Assembly: GCA_900545285.1 (NCBI GenBank)
Contig: UQYK01000021.1
Coordinates: 1 to 30,070 of the forward strand
Length of the DNA stretch: 30,070 nt
Origin: an uncultured Ruminococcus sp.
Lineage (GTDB): Bacteria; Bacillota; Clostridia; Oscillospirales; Ruminococcaceae
Direction: 5' to 3'
The notes under the pieces were generated by a model. It ran no database searches. It was not told where the DNA came from and was given only the letters and a program-made list of their open reading frames with translations. Shown piece by piece: positions 7,814 to 15,765 of this stretch (within the stretch, counting starts at the first letter, position 1; each line of letters opens with the position of its first letter). The position numbers were made by a program, and so were the translations under genes.

Positions 7814-8524
7814 TTAAACTGCACCGTCACGCCGCAGAACTGTCACAACAGTACGCAGCAAAATTTTCAGATCTGTCTTTACAGACTGCTCCCGGATGTA
7901 CTTGAGATCCAGTTCCACCCATTCATCAAACATCAGGTTACTTCTGCCGGAACACTGCCAGTAGCAGGTGATTCCACTCTTCACATCCAGACGATGTCTC
8001 TGATACGGGGTGTACTGTTCCACTTCTCTGGGAAGCGGCGGACGCGGCCCCACCAGACTCATAGAACCGCCCAGCACATTGAAAAACTGGGGAATTTCAT
8101 CCAGACTGGTTTTTCTCAGGAAAGCACCGATTTTTGTAACGCGGGGATCCTTTTTCATCTTAAAGACCGGCCCGTCCGCTTCATTCTGCGCCTGAAGTGC
8201 GGCCAGCTTTTGTTCAGCATCTACACACATGGTACGGAACTTATACATGTTGAAATGACGGCCGTCCTTGGTGACGCGAACCTGCTTGAAAATAGGATTG
8301 TGGAAATCCTGTAAAAATATCAGCAGCGCAATCACCAGCATGGGCAGAAACAGAATTACAATCGCCAGAAATGACAAAACCACATCACAAAAGCGCTTGA
8401 CGTACGGATAATACCCGGAAGCCCCTGCTTCCGCCTGTGCACTGCGCATTCGATGCTTTTCCGCATAATCTGCCCTTCCCTGCGGGCAGTCCTCCTCATC
8501 CAAAAAAAATCCTGTGTTTTCCAT
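7814..8524 (-). CDS. Undecaprenyl-phosphate sugar-1-phosphate transferase (monotopic PGT family)
   Basis: Member of the bacterial sugar transferase family (WcaJ/PglC type), which moves a sugar-1-phosphate from a nucleotide sugar to undecaprenyl phosphate and so starts capsule, exopolysaccharide or glycan synthesis at the inner face of the membrane. The 236-residue protein has an acidic, poorly conserved N-terminal tail (about 1-40), a hydrophobic membrane segment following YVKRFCDVVLSF, then the catalytic core with YKFRTM, the Asp-Glu dyad in TSLDEIPQFFNVL and the SLVGPRPPLP motif. The start at 8524 is chosen because GGAGGG lies 7 nt before it; an upstream in-frame ATG at 8572 lacks such a site. 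It forms a single-gene unit without other glycan genes beside it. The substrate sugar cannot be told from sequence. Confidence 0.9.
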   Translation of the reverse strand: MENTGFFLDEEDCPQGRADYAEKHRMRSAQAEAGASGYYPYVKRFCDVVLSFLAIVILFLPMLVIALLIFLQDFHNPIFKQVRVTKDGRHFNMYKFRTMCVDAEQKLAALQAQNEADGPVFKMKKDPRVTKIGAFLRKTSLDEIPQFFNVLGGSMSLVGPRPPLPREVEQYTPYQRHRLDVKSGITCYWQCSGRSNLMFDEWVELDLKYIREQSVKTDLKILLRTVVTVLRRDGAV

Positions 8525-8672
8525 AAAAATCCCTCCGATTTTGTATCCAAAAGGCTTCGGCTGCACTTGCATTTTTCAGTCAAGCAAAACAATGTGCAGC
8601 AAATGACAACACAATACACACCTATGAAAACGCCGTAAAAACCCCCTCAAGCTTTTACACGTTATTTTAATA

Positions 8673-8702
8673 ATTGTACCATTTTTTATCGTATTTTGTC
8701 AA
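8673..8702 (-). promoter_or_regulatory. Sigma-A promoter of the sugar transferase gene
   Basis: TTGACA (8697-8702), an 18-nt spacer and TACAAT (8673-8678) on the minus strand. Predicted start near 8666. The spacer is one nucleotide longer than optimal, and the resulting leader before the gene is about 140 nt. Confidence 0.75.
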
Positions 8703-8809
8703 TATGCTATTTCCACAAGGAACCGCAGGAAAAGAAATTTTGTTTTATGCAAAGCGTATACATTTTTGGAAAAAGCGTCGATTTCCGACATTTTTCCCGC
8801 TGTTTCCAG

Positions 8810-8851
8810 AAAAAAGCTGCCGGATTTCAAGCAAAATTCCAGCAGCTTTTT
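8810..8851 (-). terminator. Strong intrinsic terminator after rqcP
   Basis: A perfect 10-pair inverted repeat (8811-8820 with 8842-8851, sequence AAAAAGCTGC and its complement) with further partial pairing inside the loop. On the minus strand it ends in a U-run and lies about 80 nt after the rqcP stop. It would end the aminotransferase-unknown-mazG-rqcP transcript. The symmetric A/T flanks mean it could also stop plus-strand transcription. Confidence 0.8.
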
Positions 8852-8929
8852 GTTTGATTCATTTTTTCAAACATATCCTCATAAAATGCTGATGCAGAGT
8901 TTGCAGCAAATTTTTATGGAAATACGCTT

Positions 8930-9172
8930 TCAGGAAAGCACGCGATACAGATCTGCGGCTTCCTCTTTTCGCATTACATCTGAGACCTGTTCCACCTGAA
9001 CCTTCAGTTCCTTCTGTCCCATCTGAATCTGAATCACATCGCCCACCTTTACATCATAGGATGCACGGGCAATTTTATCATTTACCAAAATTTTCCCGGC
9101 ATCACATGCTTCGTTTGCCACGGTGCGCCGTTTAATGAGCCGGGACACCTTCAAGTATTTGTCAAGACGCAT
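8930..9172 (-). CDS. rqcP: S4-domain RNA-binding protein, RqcP family
   Basis: An 80-residue protein made almost entirely of one S4 RNA-binding domain: MRLDKYLKVSRLIKRRTVANEACDAG at the N-terminus, then the ILVNDKIARASYDVKVGD segment. B. subtilis RqcP (YabO, 86 residues) works with RqcH in ribosome-associated quality control, helping add C-terminal alanine tails to stalled chains on 50S subunits. The match in length and sequence pattern, plus its position directly after mazG as in B. subtilis (yabN-yabO), supports this over the related heat-shock protein Hsp15. Its ATG lies inside the end of mazG (11-nt overlap) with GGAGGTGG upstream, so the two are translationally coupled. Confidence 0.85.
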   Translation of the reverse strand: MRLDKYLKVSRLIKRRTVANEACDAGKILVNDKIARASYDVKVGDVIQIQMGQKELKVQVEQVSDVMRKEEAADLYRVLS

Positions 9173-9983
9173 GCTCCGTCTCCACCTCCATTTTCCGTTT
9201 GGCCTTTTTCCAGAGCGCCGTCCACTCTCCGTGGGAAAGGGTATCCATCGAACGGTTTTCCGTCTGGCAGATATCCTCCATAATGCGGAAGCAGTTGATA
9301 AAATGATTTGTGGTATCCGTCAGTGCCTGTTCCGCAGAAATGCCCAGTGCCTGTGCCATACCGGTGCAGCAAAACAGTAGTTCTCCCATGGCCTGGTAAA
9401 TGGCGTCTGCCTCCTCCAGATGCATCGCCTCCTCCAGGTTGTGCTTGCATTCTGTCACATTGGCCAGCGCAGATTCATTGCACAGGAACTGGTTTCCGCC
9501 TTTTCGGGCACGCTTGCACACCTTTTGCGCCCGCATCAATGCCGGCAGCGTTTTGGCAACAGCTTCCAGTGTCTGGGTACGGGTTGTCTGATGCTTGGTT
9601 TCTTCCTTGATTTCATCCCAGTTTTTCAAAACTTCTTCTGTGGTATCTGCCTTAACTGTGCTGAACACATGGGGATGACGAATGATCATCTTCTTGCAGA
9701 TATCCGTGCAGACATCCTCCAGGGTAAAATGCTGCTGCTCTGTTTCAATCTGTGCATGAAATACAACCTGAAGCAGCAGGTCTCCCAGTTCTTCCTGCAA
9801 AAGCACCGGATCCGATTGGTCAATTGCTTCAATCACCTCATAGGTTTCTTCAATGAGGTCTGTCCGGATGGAGGCGTGTGTCTGCACCTTATCCCAGGGG
9901 CAGCCGTCCTTGCTCCGGAGCAGGGCCACAATTTCCGCCAGATCCGCAATGGTGTAACGATCTTTCATTTCATAAGGTATCAT
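9162..9983 (-). CDS. mazG: Nucleoside triphosphate pyrophosphohydrolase MazG
   Basis: MazG hydrolyses (d)NTPs to the monophosphate and pyrophosphate, cleaning the nucleotide pool; in some bacteria it also affects ppGpp responses. The 273-residue protein has the two-domain layout of E. coli MazG (263 residues). The N-terminal domain shows DGCPWDKVQTH near residue 27, followed by the metal-binding helices EETYEVIEA and EELGDLLLQVVFHAQ. The C-terminal domain keeps a weaker copy ending in FINCFRIMEDI. The tetrapyrrole-methylase domain fused in front of MazG in B. subtilis YabN is absent. GAGGTGG lies 7 nt before the ATG at 9983. It is 48 nt after an uncharacterised gene and overlaps rqcP. Confidence 0.93.
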   Translation of the reverse strand: MIPYEMKDRYTIADLAEIVALLRSKDGCPWDKVQTHASIRTDLIEETYEVIEAIDQSDPVLLQEELGDLLLQVVFHAQIETEQQHFTLEDVCTDICKKMIIRHPHVFSTVKADTTEEVLKNWDEIKEETKHQTTRTQTLEAVAKTLPALMRAQKVCKRARKGGNQFLCNESALANVTECKHNLEEAMHLEEADAIYQAMGELLFCCTGMAQALGISAEQALTDTTNHFINCFRIMEDICQTENRSMDTLSHGEWTALWKKAKRKMEVETEHAS

Positions 9984-10031
9984 TCCAAAACCACCTCAGA
10001 TTGCTACAAAATTGTTTTTGTCGGGCTTCTT

Positions 10032-10562
10032 TTACTTCTGTGCCTGTGCAGCAGCGCGGTCTTTCAGCTGTGCAGAACGCAGCTCCCGCATTACCTGCTG
10101 ATAGAGGAAGTATACCGACTGTACATCCTTGCTCTCCTGGCTGACTTCGGTAGGCATGACCTGCTTTTCATAAATGCCATTTCTAGTCAGAAGGAAGATG
10201 TTGTGCGGCTGTCCCAGAGGCATGCTCAGCTGCTTGGTCTTTTTTGCCTCCGGCAGAATCCGGGTGCCGTTGATCACCAGCAGACGGGAAGCCTGTACCA
10301 GACTCTGATAGCGCTGAGATGCGCCGGTATAGGAGCCGCCATTGTTGAAGTACAGGTTTGCTGCACCGTTAATATATACCACCAGCGTTGCTACTGTCCG
10401 AGGATCCATAGGCATGTCAATCACCATGCCGTAAACGCTGTCCTTGCTGGGCAGCATGCTGTTAAACTGCTTTGCCGGAAAGTGCAGGGCTGCACTTCTT
10501 GTCATCAGATATTCCTCTGTTACCAGATAATGTGTCTGGGGCGCTCTTTTTTTCTGTTCCAT
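10032..10562 (-). CDS. Uncharacterised 176-residue protein
   Basis: Not recognised as a member of a named family. It is a soluble-looking protein with no signal peptide or membrane segment. It begins with a basic stretch (MEQKKRAPQTHYL) and ends in an alanine/glutamine-rich charged tail (about 155-176) likely to be helical. The middle has several beta-prone hydrophobic segments, such as ATLVVYINGAANLYF near residues 58-72, and motifs NGGSYTGASQRYQ and SRLLVINGTRIL. AAAGGA lies 11 nt before the ATG. It sits between an aminotransferase gene (51 nt upstream) and mazG (48 nt downstream), all on one strand behind one promoter. This supports it being a real gene but does not assign a function. Confidence 0.75.
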   Translation of the reverse strand: MEQKKRAPQTHYLVTEEYLMTRSAALHFPAKQFNSMLPSKDSVYGMVIDMPMDPRTVATLVVYINGAANLYFNNGGSYTGASQRYQSLVQASRLLVINGTRILPEAKKTKQLSMPLGQPHNIFLLTRNGIYEKQVMPTEVSQESKDVQSVYFLYQQVMRELRSAQLKDRAAAQAQK

Positions 10563-10613
10563 TGTATCAAAAATCCTTTCTGTTTTTCAAATTGATAGAG
10601 ATTGCATGGGGAC

Positions 10614-11810
10614 TCAGTCACCCAGAAGCTGCCGTGTCATACCACCCAGAATCTCAATTCCCTTTACAATCTGCTCGTCAGACGGGGTGGAATAATTCAG
10701 GCGGAATGCGGTAGTCGGCGCAGATTCATCCACCAGGAATGCATTTCCCGGTACAACTGCAATCTTGTATTCTGCTACTGCCTGCTTGCAGAACGCCGGC
10801 ATGTCACAGTCCTCCGGCAGCGTGCACCAGAGGAACAGGCCACCCTCCGGCTCTTTCCATTGCACTTTCTTGGAGAAATGCTGCCGGATGCCATCTGTCA
10901 TCAGACCGCACTTCCGGCGGTAAATGTCCCGCAGGCCGTTCAGATACTGTTCCATATCCGTCTGTTCCAGGAAATCCGCGCAGATTGCCTGTGCCCAGAT
11001 GTTGGAGTGTACGTCTGACACCTGCTTGCAGACAGTAATCTTTGCCACGATTTCCTTCGGCGCACTGACATAGCCCACACGAAGTCCCGGTGCCAGAATC
11101 TTGGAAAAGCTGCCGGTGTAAATAACGCGGTGCTCAGTGTCGAGACTCTTGATAGACGGCACCGGCTCTCCGGCAAACCGCAGATCCCCATAGGGGTTGT
11201 CCTCCAGAATAATGAAATCATACCGGCAGGCCAGATCATACAGCCCCTGCCGCTTTTTCAGAGACATAACGCGGCCGGTGGGATTCTGGAAATTCGGGAT
11301 GACATAGACCAGCTTCGGGCTGCGGCTTGCCTTTATGGCTTCTTCCAGCGCGTCCAGATCCATGCCGTCCTCTTCCATGGGAATGCCCACCAGATCTACG
11401 CCGTAGGAGCGGAACGCATTCAGGGAACCGATAAAGCTGGGGGCTTCACAGAACAGCGTATCTCCCCGGTTCAGCAAAACCTTGCAGGAAAGCTCGTTGG
11501 CCTGCTGTGCACCGGAGGTGATGATCAGTTCGTCTGCATCCGGCTGAAAGCACTGCTGCTCCTGCATCCGCGCTTTCAGCAGTTCCCGGAACTTCGGATA
11601 TCCTTCTGTAATATTATACTGCAATGCCAGAATCGGGTCTTTTGCCAGAAGATCAGCAGAAATTTTTCGTACTGTGTCCACCGGGAATGCCTCCGGCGCC
11701 GGATTTCCGGCGGCAAAGGAAATCACACCGGGCATGCTGGTAAATTTCAGAATTTCACGAATCGCAGACGGCTGCAATGCCTCTACATTGTCTGCAAATT
11801 TATATTGCAT
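10614..11810 (-). CDS. PLP-dependent aminotransferase (fold type I, LysN/2-aminoadipate-type subgroup)
   Basis: A 398-residue aminotransferase of the subgroup related to 2-aminoadipate transaminase and to MocR catalytic domains, lacking any N-terminal DNA-binding domain. Visible landmarks are FAAGNPAPEAFP near 32, ITSGAQQA near 97 (cofactor phosphate region), NFQNPTGR near 173-180, LEDNPYGDLRF near 202 with the PLP-binding Asp, and GSFSKILAPGLRVGYV with the Schiff-base lysine at 237. Start: ATG at 11810 follows GAGGA by 7 nt and gives the family N-terminus; the frame stays open another 47 codons upstream across the promoter, which is not coding. The substrate is uncertain (aromatic, branched-chain or aminoadipate are all possible). 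It is the first gene of the operon leading to mazG and rqcP. Confidence 0.9.
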   Translation of the reverse strand: MQYKFADNVEALQPSAIREILKFTSMPGVISFAAGNPAPEAFPVDTVRKISADLLAKDPILALQYNITEGYPKFRELLKARMQEQQCFQPDADELIITSGAQQANELSCKVLLNRGDTLFCEAPSFIGSLNAFRSYGVDLVGIPMEEDGMDLDALEEAIKASRSPKLVYVIPNFQNPTGRVMSLKKRQGLYDLACRYDFIILEDNPYGDLRFAGEPVPSIKSLDTEHRVIYTGSFSKILAPGLRVGYVSAPKEIVAKITVCKQVSDVHSNIWAQAICADFLEQTDMEQYLNGLRDIYRRKCGLMTDGIRQHFSKKVQWKEPEGGLFLWCTLPEDCDMPAFCKQAVAEYKIAVVPGNAFLVDESAPTTAFRLNYSTPSDEQIVKGIEILGGMTRQLLGD

Positions 11811-11919
11811 GATAAATTCCTCTTTTCTTTTGGACAGTGCAGCGTCATCCGGCCGTTCCGGGACGGCACCGCCGCAGGATAGTATACGAACGGCAGTAAA
11901 AATGCCGCAGCATGTTTTT

Positions 11920-11948
11920 ATTATAACACATATTTTCGGATTCGGCAA
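11920..11948 (-). promoter_or_regulatory. Promoter of the aminotransferase-mazG-rqcP operon
   Basis: TTGCCG (11943-11948), 17 nt, then consensus TATAAT (11920-11925) on the minus strand. Start predicted near 11913, giving a leader of about 100 nt. The leader contains GC-rich inverted repeats (for example CGGCA/TGCCG at 11890-11907), which may fold but match no family known to me. Confidence 0.75.
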
Positions 11949-12083
11949 CATAAATTTTTACACAAAGGCTGAAAAATCTGATTTTTTGCACAAAAAGCAG
12001 AATTTCACAGAAAAATATTTTCTTCCGCGTTTCTGTAAAATGCTTCCGGAAGAATTCATTTCAGCAGTTTCAGGAGGAAAATT

Positions 12084-13700
12084 ATGATCAGACAGCAATC
12101 ATTCTGGAAAGGCTCTGCGGTTTTGCTGCTGTCCGCCATTGCGGCAAAGGTACTGGGTGCATGCTTTAAAATTCCCCTGACCAATGTGCTGGGCGGAACC
12201 GGCATGGGGTATTTCAGCTGTGCCTACGGGCTGCTCCTGCCGGTATATGCCCTCTCCGTCACCGGCATTTCGGCAGCTGTGGCGCAGACTGTGGCACGCG
12301 CCGCCGCACTGGAACACTGGAATGAGGTACGCCGGATTCACCGCATTTCCCGTCTGATATGCGGATTCTTCGGCCTGCTGCTTTCCCTTTTGATGTTCCT
12401 GCTGGCAAAGCCCTTTGCAGACGGCGTTGCCGCACAGCCGCATGCGGTCTTTTCCGTCCTTGCCATTGCGCCGGCCGCCTGCTTCGGCTGTCTCACGGCG
12501 GCCGAGCGTGGATATTGGGAAGGGCTGCGCACCATGACTCCCACCGCAGTTTCTCAGGCGGTGGAGGCCATTGTAAAGCTGCTGGCAGGGCTTTTCTTCT
12601 GCCACTGGGTGCTGTCCCATCCCCGCCAGGTCTGCTCGTTTTTTCCGGCCGAGGTACCTCTTTCTGCGCTGGCTGCTGCTGCGGCCGTGCTGGGCGTAAC
12701 CCTTTCCACCGTGCTGGGATGGCTCTACTTCGGCATACGCGGTCTCACCCATTCCGCCCGTATTCCCAAGGGAACAGACACTGCGGCAGACACTGGCACC
12801 ATCCTGCGCCGGCTGCTCTATGTGATGATTCCCGTTGCACTCGGTTCCCTTGTCACCAACCTCACCTCCCTGCTGGATCTGGTCACCATGATGCGCTGTC
12901 TGGTGCGGGTACAGATGTGCGCCCCGGAACAGCTGCTTTCCCGATTGGGAAATGTTGCTGCAAAGCCGGACTTTCCGGCATTTGTCTACGGCTGCTTTTC
13001 CGGCATGGCGCTAACCATTTTCAACCTGGTTCCGTCTGTCACCAACATGCTGGGAAAAAGCGCTCTGCCCTTTGCTTCTTCCTGCTGGGCGCAAAAGGAT
13101 ACCGCCGGCATCCGCACTCATTGTCAGGCAGTGGTTACGGCTGCGGCAGCCATTGCCTTTCCGGCCGCAGGCGGCCTGTGGATTCTGGCAGAACCTGTTA
13201 TGGCCGTGCTCTACGGCAGCTGCCCGGAAGAAGCCGCCCTGGCGGTTGCATCGCTCCGCTCCCTCCTGCCGGGGATGGTCTGTCTCTGTCTCACTGTCCC
13301 CCTGTGCAGCATTTTACAGGGAATGGGAAAGGCCATTTTGCCGGTAAAATGCATGCTGGCAGGCGTTGCAGTAAAGCTAATCGGCAATCTGGTACTGATC
13401 CCCCGGCCTGCCTTCTGTATTACCGGCGCCGGCATTTCCACCAGCGCCTGCTATCTGCTCCTGCTGCTTCTGATTCTGTGGAATCTCCGCCGCATCCTGG
13501 GGCAGTCTCTGGGACTGCTTCGGCCACTGTTTCCGGTTTTTCTGTCCGCTGTCTGCTGCACTGCAACAGCTGCCCTGTGCCGAAACTTCTTTTATCAGGC
13601 AGCGCCGCTTTTCCTGACGGCAGTCTGCTGTACTGCCGGGGGCTGTATCTATCTGCTGCTTCTCTGGCTTTTCGGCGGAAAGAAACAATGCAGGCATTAA
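12084..13700 (+). CDS. SpoVB/MurJ-like lipid flippase (MATE/MOP superfamily)
   Basis: A 538-residue integral membrane protein with roughly 14 hydrophobic segments along its length. The N-terminus (AVLLLSAIAAKVLGACFKIPLTNVLGGTGMGYF) is characteristic of the polysaccharide-transport/SpoVB family in the MOP superfamily, which flips undecaprenyl-linked precursors across the membrane. Members include SpoVB (spore cortex), MurJ (lipid II) and O-antigen Wzx. Within that group the pattern is closest to SpoVB/YtgP-like proteins of Firmicutes. CAGGAGG lies 7 nt before the ATG. It is divergent from the aminotransferase operon and followed after 273 nt by phosphoglucomutase. No spore gene is nearby, so a general cell-wall or surface-glycan role is as likely as sporulation. 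No clear promoter was identified for it. Confidence 0.85.
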   Translation: MIRQQSFWKGSAVLLLSAIAAKVLGACFKIPLTNVLGGTGMGYFSCAYGLLLPVYALSVTGISAAVAQTVARAAALEHWNEVRRIHRISRLICGFFGLLLSLLMFLLAKPFADGVAAQPHAVFSVLAIAPAACFGCLTAAERGYWEGLRTMTPTAVSQAVEAIVKLLAGLFFCHWVLSHPRQVCSFFPAEVPLSALAAAAAVLGVTLSTVLGWLYFGIRGLTHSARIPKGTDTAADTGTILRRLLYVMIPVALGSLVTNLTSLLDLVTMMRCLVRVQMCAPEQLLSRLGNVAAKPDFPAFVYGCFSGMALTIFNLVPSVTNMLGKSALPFASSCWAQKDTAGIRTHCQAVVTAAAAIAFPAAGGLWILAEPVMAVLYGSCPEEAALAVASLRSLLPGMVCLCLTVPLCSILQGMGKAILPVKCMLAGVAVKLIGNLVLIPRPAFCITGAGISTSACYLLLLLLILWNLRRILGQSLGLLRPLFPVFLSAVCCTATAALCRNFFYQAAPLFLTAVCCTAGGCIYLLLLWLFGGKKQCRH

Positions 13701-13804
13701 CTGCATATGTTCCCGCAATTTCTGCAAAAAGCCCTGCGATACCACGCTGATTTTTTTCCTGGAGCGTTGTTTCAAAAAATTCATGTTCCAATGGAAAAAA
13801 AACG

Positions 13805-13833
13805 TTGCATCTTTTCGAAAGCTGTGTTATAAT
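13805..13833 (+). promoter_or_regulatory. Sigma-A promoter of the phosphoglucomutase gene
   Basis: TTGCAT (13805-13810), 17 nt, then consensus TATAAT (13828-13833). Transcription would begin near 13840, leaving a leader of about 130 nt. This lets pgcA be transcribed independently of the flippase gene upstream. Confidence 0.85.
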
Positions 13834-13844
13834 AAATGTAAATA

Positions 13845-13956
13845 GAAAGTAGTCTCACCTTACCCTGGACTGCTTTCCCATGAAATCCATGGCTTTTTGC
13901 CGGCTGCATTTGCGGCGCGGAAGCCATTGGATTTTAAATTTCATAATTTTTGAAAT
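13845..13956 (+). promoter_or_regulatory. Folded 5' leader of the phosphoglucomutase mRNA
   Basis: The leader starts almost at the predicted transcription start with a 10-pair stem (13845-13854 with 13868-13877, one G-U, 13-nt loop). A 5-pair stem follows (13878-13882 with 13888-13892), trailed by a short T-run (13894-13898). A 6-pair A/T stem (13938-13943 with 13951-13956) ends 6 nt before the GGAGG ribosome binding site. The layout of an upstream stem, a terminator-like stem with U-tract and a stem near the start site resembles attenuation or riboswitch control. I do not recognise a known class. Confidence 0.45.
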
Positions 13957-13973
13957 GTGATGGAGGTATCATG

Positions 13974-15689
13974 ATGACAGAAAAGGAATTGTATCAGCAC
14001 TGGCTGGAGCATGCAACAGAGGATGCTGATCTGCAAAAAGAATTAAAGGAAATTGCCGGAGATGACGCTGCCATCAGCGATCGCTTTTATCGGGATCTGG
14101 AATTCGGTACCGGCGGTCTGCGCGGCGTAATCGGCGCCGGCACCTACCGGATGAATATTTACACGGTACGCCGTGCGACACAGGGTCTTGCAAATTATGT
14201 CAAATCTGCATTCCAAAACCCCAGTGTTGCCATCTCCTATGACAGCCGGATCAAGTCCGATGTCTTTGCAAAGGCTGCGGCTGAGGTTCTGGCTGCAAAC
14301 GGCATTCACGTGCACATTTATACAGAACTGATGCCCACTCCGATGCTGTCCTATGCAGTACGGGCACAGAAGTGCAGCGCCGGCATTATGATAACAGCCA
14401 GCCACAACCCGGCAAAATACAACGGCTATAAGGTTTATGGCAGTGACGGCTGTCAAATGACCATTGATGCTGCGAATGCAGTGCTGGCTGAGATCAACGC
14501 ACTGGACATGTTCACCGGCGTTCAGCACACAGATTTTGAAAAGGCTATGGCAGACGGCATGATTTCCTACACACCGCAGTCTGTTATTGACGCTTACTAT
14601 CAGGATGTTCTGAAACAGAGCCTGAATCCGGATCTGTGCGCAAAGAGCGGCCTGAAAATCGTTTACACCCCGCTGAACGGCACCGGAAACAAGCCGGTTC
14701 GCCACATTCTGTCTGCAATCGGCATCCAGGATGTTACGGTAGTACCGGAACAGGAAAATCCGGACGGAAACTTTACCACCTGCCCGTATCCGAATCCGGA
14801 AATCCGGGAAGCGCTGGAATGTGGCCTGAAGCTCTGCCGGGAAGTAAAGCCGGATCTGCTGCTGGCAACCGACCCGGATGCAGACCGTGTGGGCATTGCA
14901 GTACCGGACGGCGATGACTATGCGCTGTTCTCCGGAAACGAAGTGGGCGCACTGCTGCTGGAATATATCTGCCAGCAGAGAACTGAAAAGGGCACAATGC
15001 CGAAGAATCCGATTGCAGTCAAGACAATCGTTACCACTGATATTGTCAACGCCATTGCAAAAGAATACGGCGTAGAAGTAATTGATGTTCTCACCGGATT
15101 CAAGTTTATCGGCGAACAGATCGGATTCCTGGAAGAAAAGGGCGAAGAAAACCGCTATATCTTCGGTTTCGAGGAAAGCTATGGCTATCTGGCTGGCTCT
15201 TACGTCCGGGATAAGGATGCGGTTGTGGCTTCCATGCTGATCTGCGAAATGGCTGCTTACTACCGCACCAAGGGCATCTCTATGATCGAAGCCCGGAAGC
15301 GGATGTATGCAAAATATGGTGTCTATGTACACAGCCAGCACAGCTTTACCTTTGAAGGCGAAAGCGGCATGATCGAGATGCAGAACATCATGTCCAAACT
15401 CCGGAACGAGCATCCCACAGAGATCAACGGCCTGAAAGTAGTACAGTTTGACGACTATCAGACCAGCGTTTCCAAGAATCTGGAAACAGGTGCAACTGCT
15501 GAAATCACACTGCCGAAATCCAATGTTCTGGCATTTACACTGGAACAGGGTGCAAAGGTTGTAATCCGTCCGTCTGGTACAGAGCCGAAGATCAAGGCTT
15601 ATTACACCGTTACCGCAAAGACCAATGAAGAAGGTTCTGTGAAGGAAAAGGCTCTGGATACTGCATTCAGTGCAATGATTCTGAACTAA
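13974..15689 (+). CDS. pgcA: Alpha-phosphoglucomutase / phosphomannomutase
   Basis: Interconverts glucose-1-phosphate and glucose-6-phosphate (and often mannose phosphates), linking glycolysis to glycogen and UDP-sugar synthesis. The 571-residue product matches the length of Firmicute PgcA (about 580). Landmarks are EFGTGGLRG at about 43-51, the active-site phosphoserine loop TASHNP (Ser143), the metal loop DPDADR near 302, the sugar-binding FEESYGY loop near 397 and the C-terminal phosphate-binding RPSGTEPK near 535. Two adjacent ATGs occur at 13971 and 13974; GGAGG is 4 nt from the first and 7 nt from the second, so the second is preferred. The frame also opens upstream at 13950 but without a ribosome binding site. 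It has its own promoter and structured leader. Confidence 0.93.
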   Translation: MTEKELYQHWLEHATEDADLQKELKEIAGDDAAISDRFYRDLEFGTGGLRGVIGAGTYRMNIYTVRRATQGLANYVKSAFQNPSVAISYDSRIKSDVFAKAAAEVLAANGIHVHIYTELMPTPMLSYAVRAQKCSAGIMITASHNPAKYNGYKVYGSDGCQMTIDAANAVLAEINALDMFTGVQHTDFEKAMADGMISYTPQSVIDAYYQDVLKQSLNPDLCAKSGLKIVYTPLNGTGNKPVRHILSAIGIQDVTVVPEQENPDGNFTTCPYPNPEIREALECGLKLCREVKPDLLLATDPDADRVGIAVPDGDDYALFSGNEVGALLLEYICQQRTEKGTMPKNPIAVKTIVTTDIVNAIAKEYGVEVIDVLTGFKFIGEQIGFLEEKGEENRYIFGFEESYGYLAGSYVRDKDAVVASMLICEMAAYYRTKGISMIEARKRMYAKYGVYVHSQHSFTFEGESGMIEMQNIMSKLRNEHPTEINGLKVVQFDDYQTSVSKNLETGATAEITLPKSNVLAFTLEQGAKVVIRPSGTEPKIKAYYTVTAKTNEEGSVKEKALDTAFSAMILN

Positions 15690-15710
15690 TCGATTCCTTA
15701 TTATAAAAAG

Positions 15711-15751
15711 AAACGCCATGCGTCAGCGAAATCCACTGACGCATGGCGTTT
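15711..15751. terminator. Bidirectional terminator between pgcA and ispE
   Basis: A perfect 16-pair inverted repeat (15711-15726 with 15736-15751) encloses a 9-nt loop. It is followed on the plus strand by a T-rich tract and on the minus strand by a T-rich tract (complement of 15703-15713). It lies between the convergent pgcA (stop at 15689) and ispE (stop at 15766) and serves both. Confidence 0.95.
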
Positions 15752-15765
15752 TTATTTGCTTTTGT

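Larger units (their letters stand above)
8525..8929. other. 405-nt intergenic region without a recognised gene
   Basis: This gap holds the sugar transferase promoter (8673-8702), a transcribed leader of about 140 nt (8525-8666) and the terminator of the upstream aminotransferase-rqcP operon (8810-8851). The remainder (8703-8809) is A/T-rich and shows no credible reading frame or RNA family. The leader is longer than needed for translation but no strong hairpin was found in it by eye. Confidence 0.6.

Noticed and set aside
11811..12083. Clear promoter for the flippase gene
   Set aside because: Several TTG-like and A/T-rich hexamers occur, but none pairs at 16-18 nt with a convincing -10.
12359..13750. 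A 463-codon frame overlapping the flippase gene on the same strand
   Set aside because: Proline-, arginine- and histidine-rich out-of-frame reading; the overlapped frame has clear membrane segments and family motifs.
13701..13804. Terminator after the flippase gene
   Set aside because: T-runs are present but no adequate GC-containing stem was found before them.
14043..15719. A 558-codon open frame opposite pgcA
   Set aside because: Shadow of the phosphoglucomutase coding bias; cysteine- and histidine-rich nonsense composition and no ribosome binding site.
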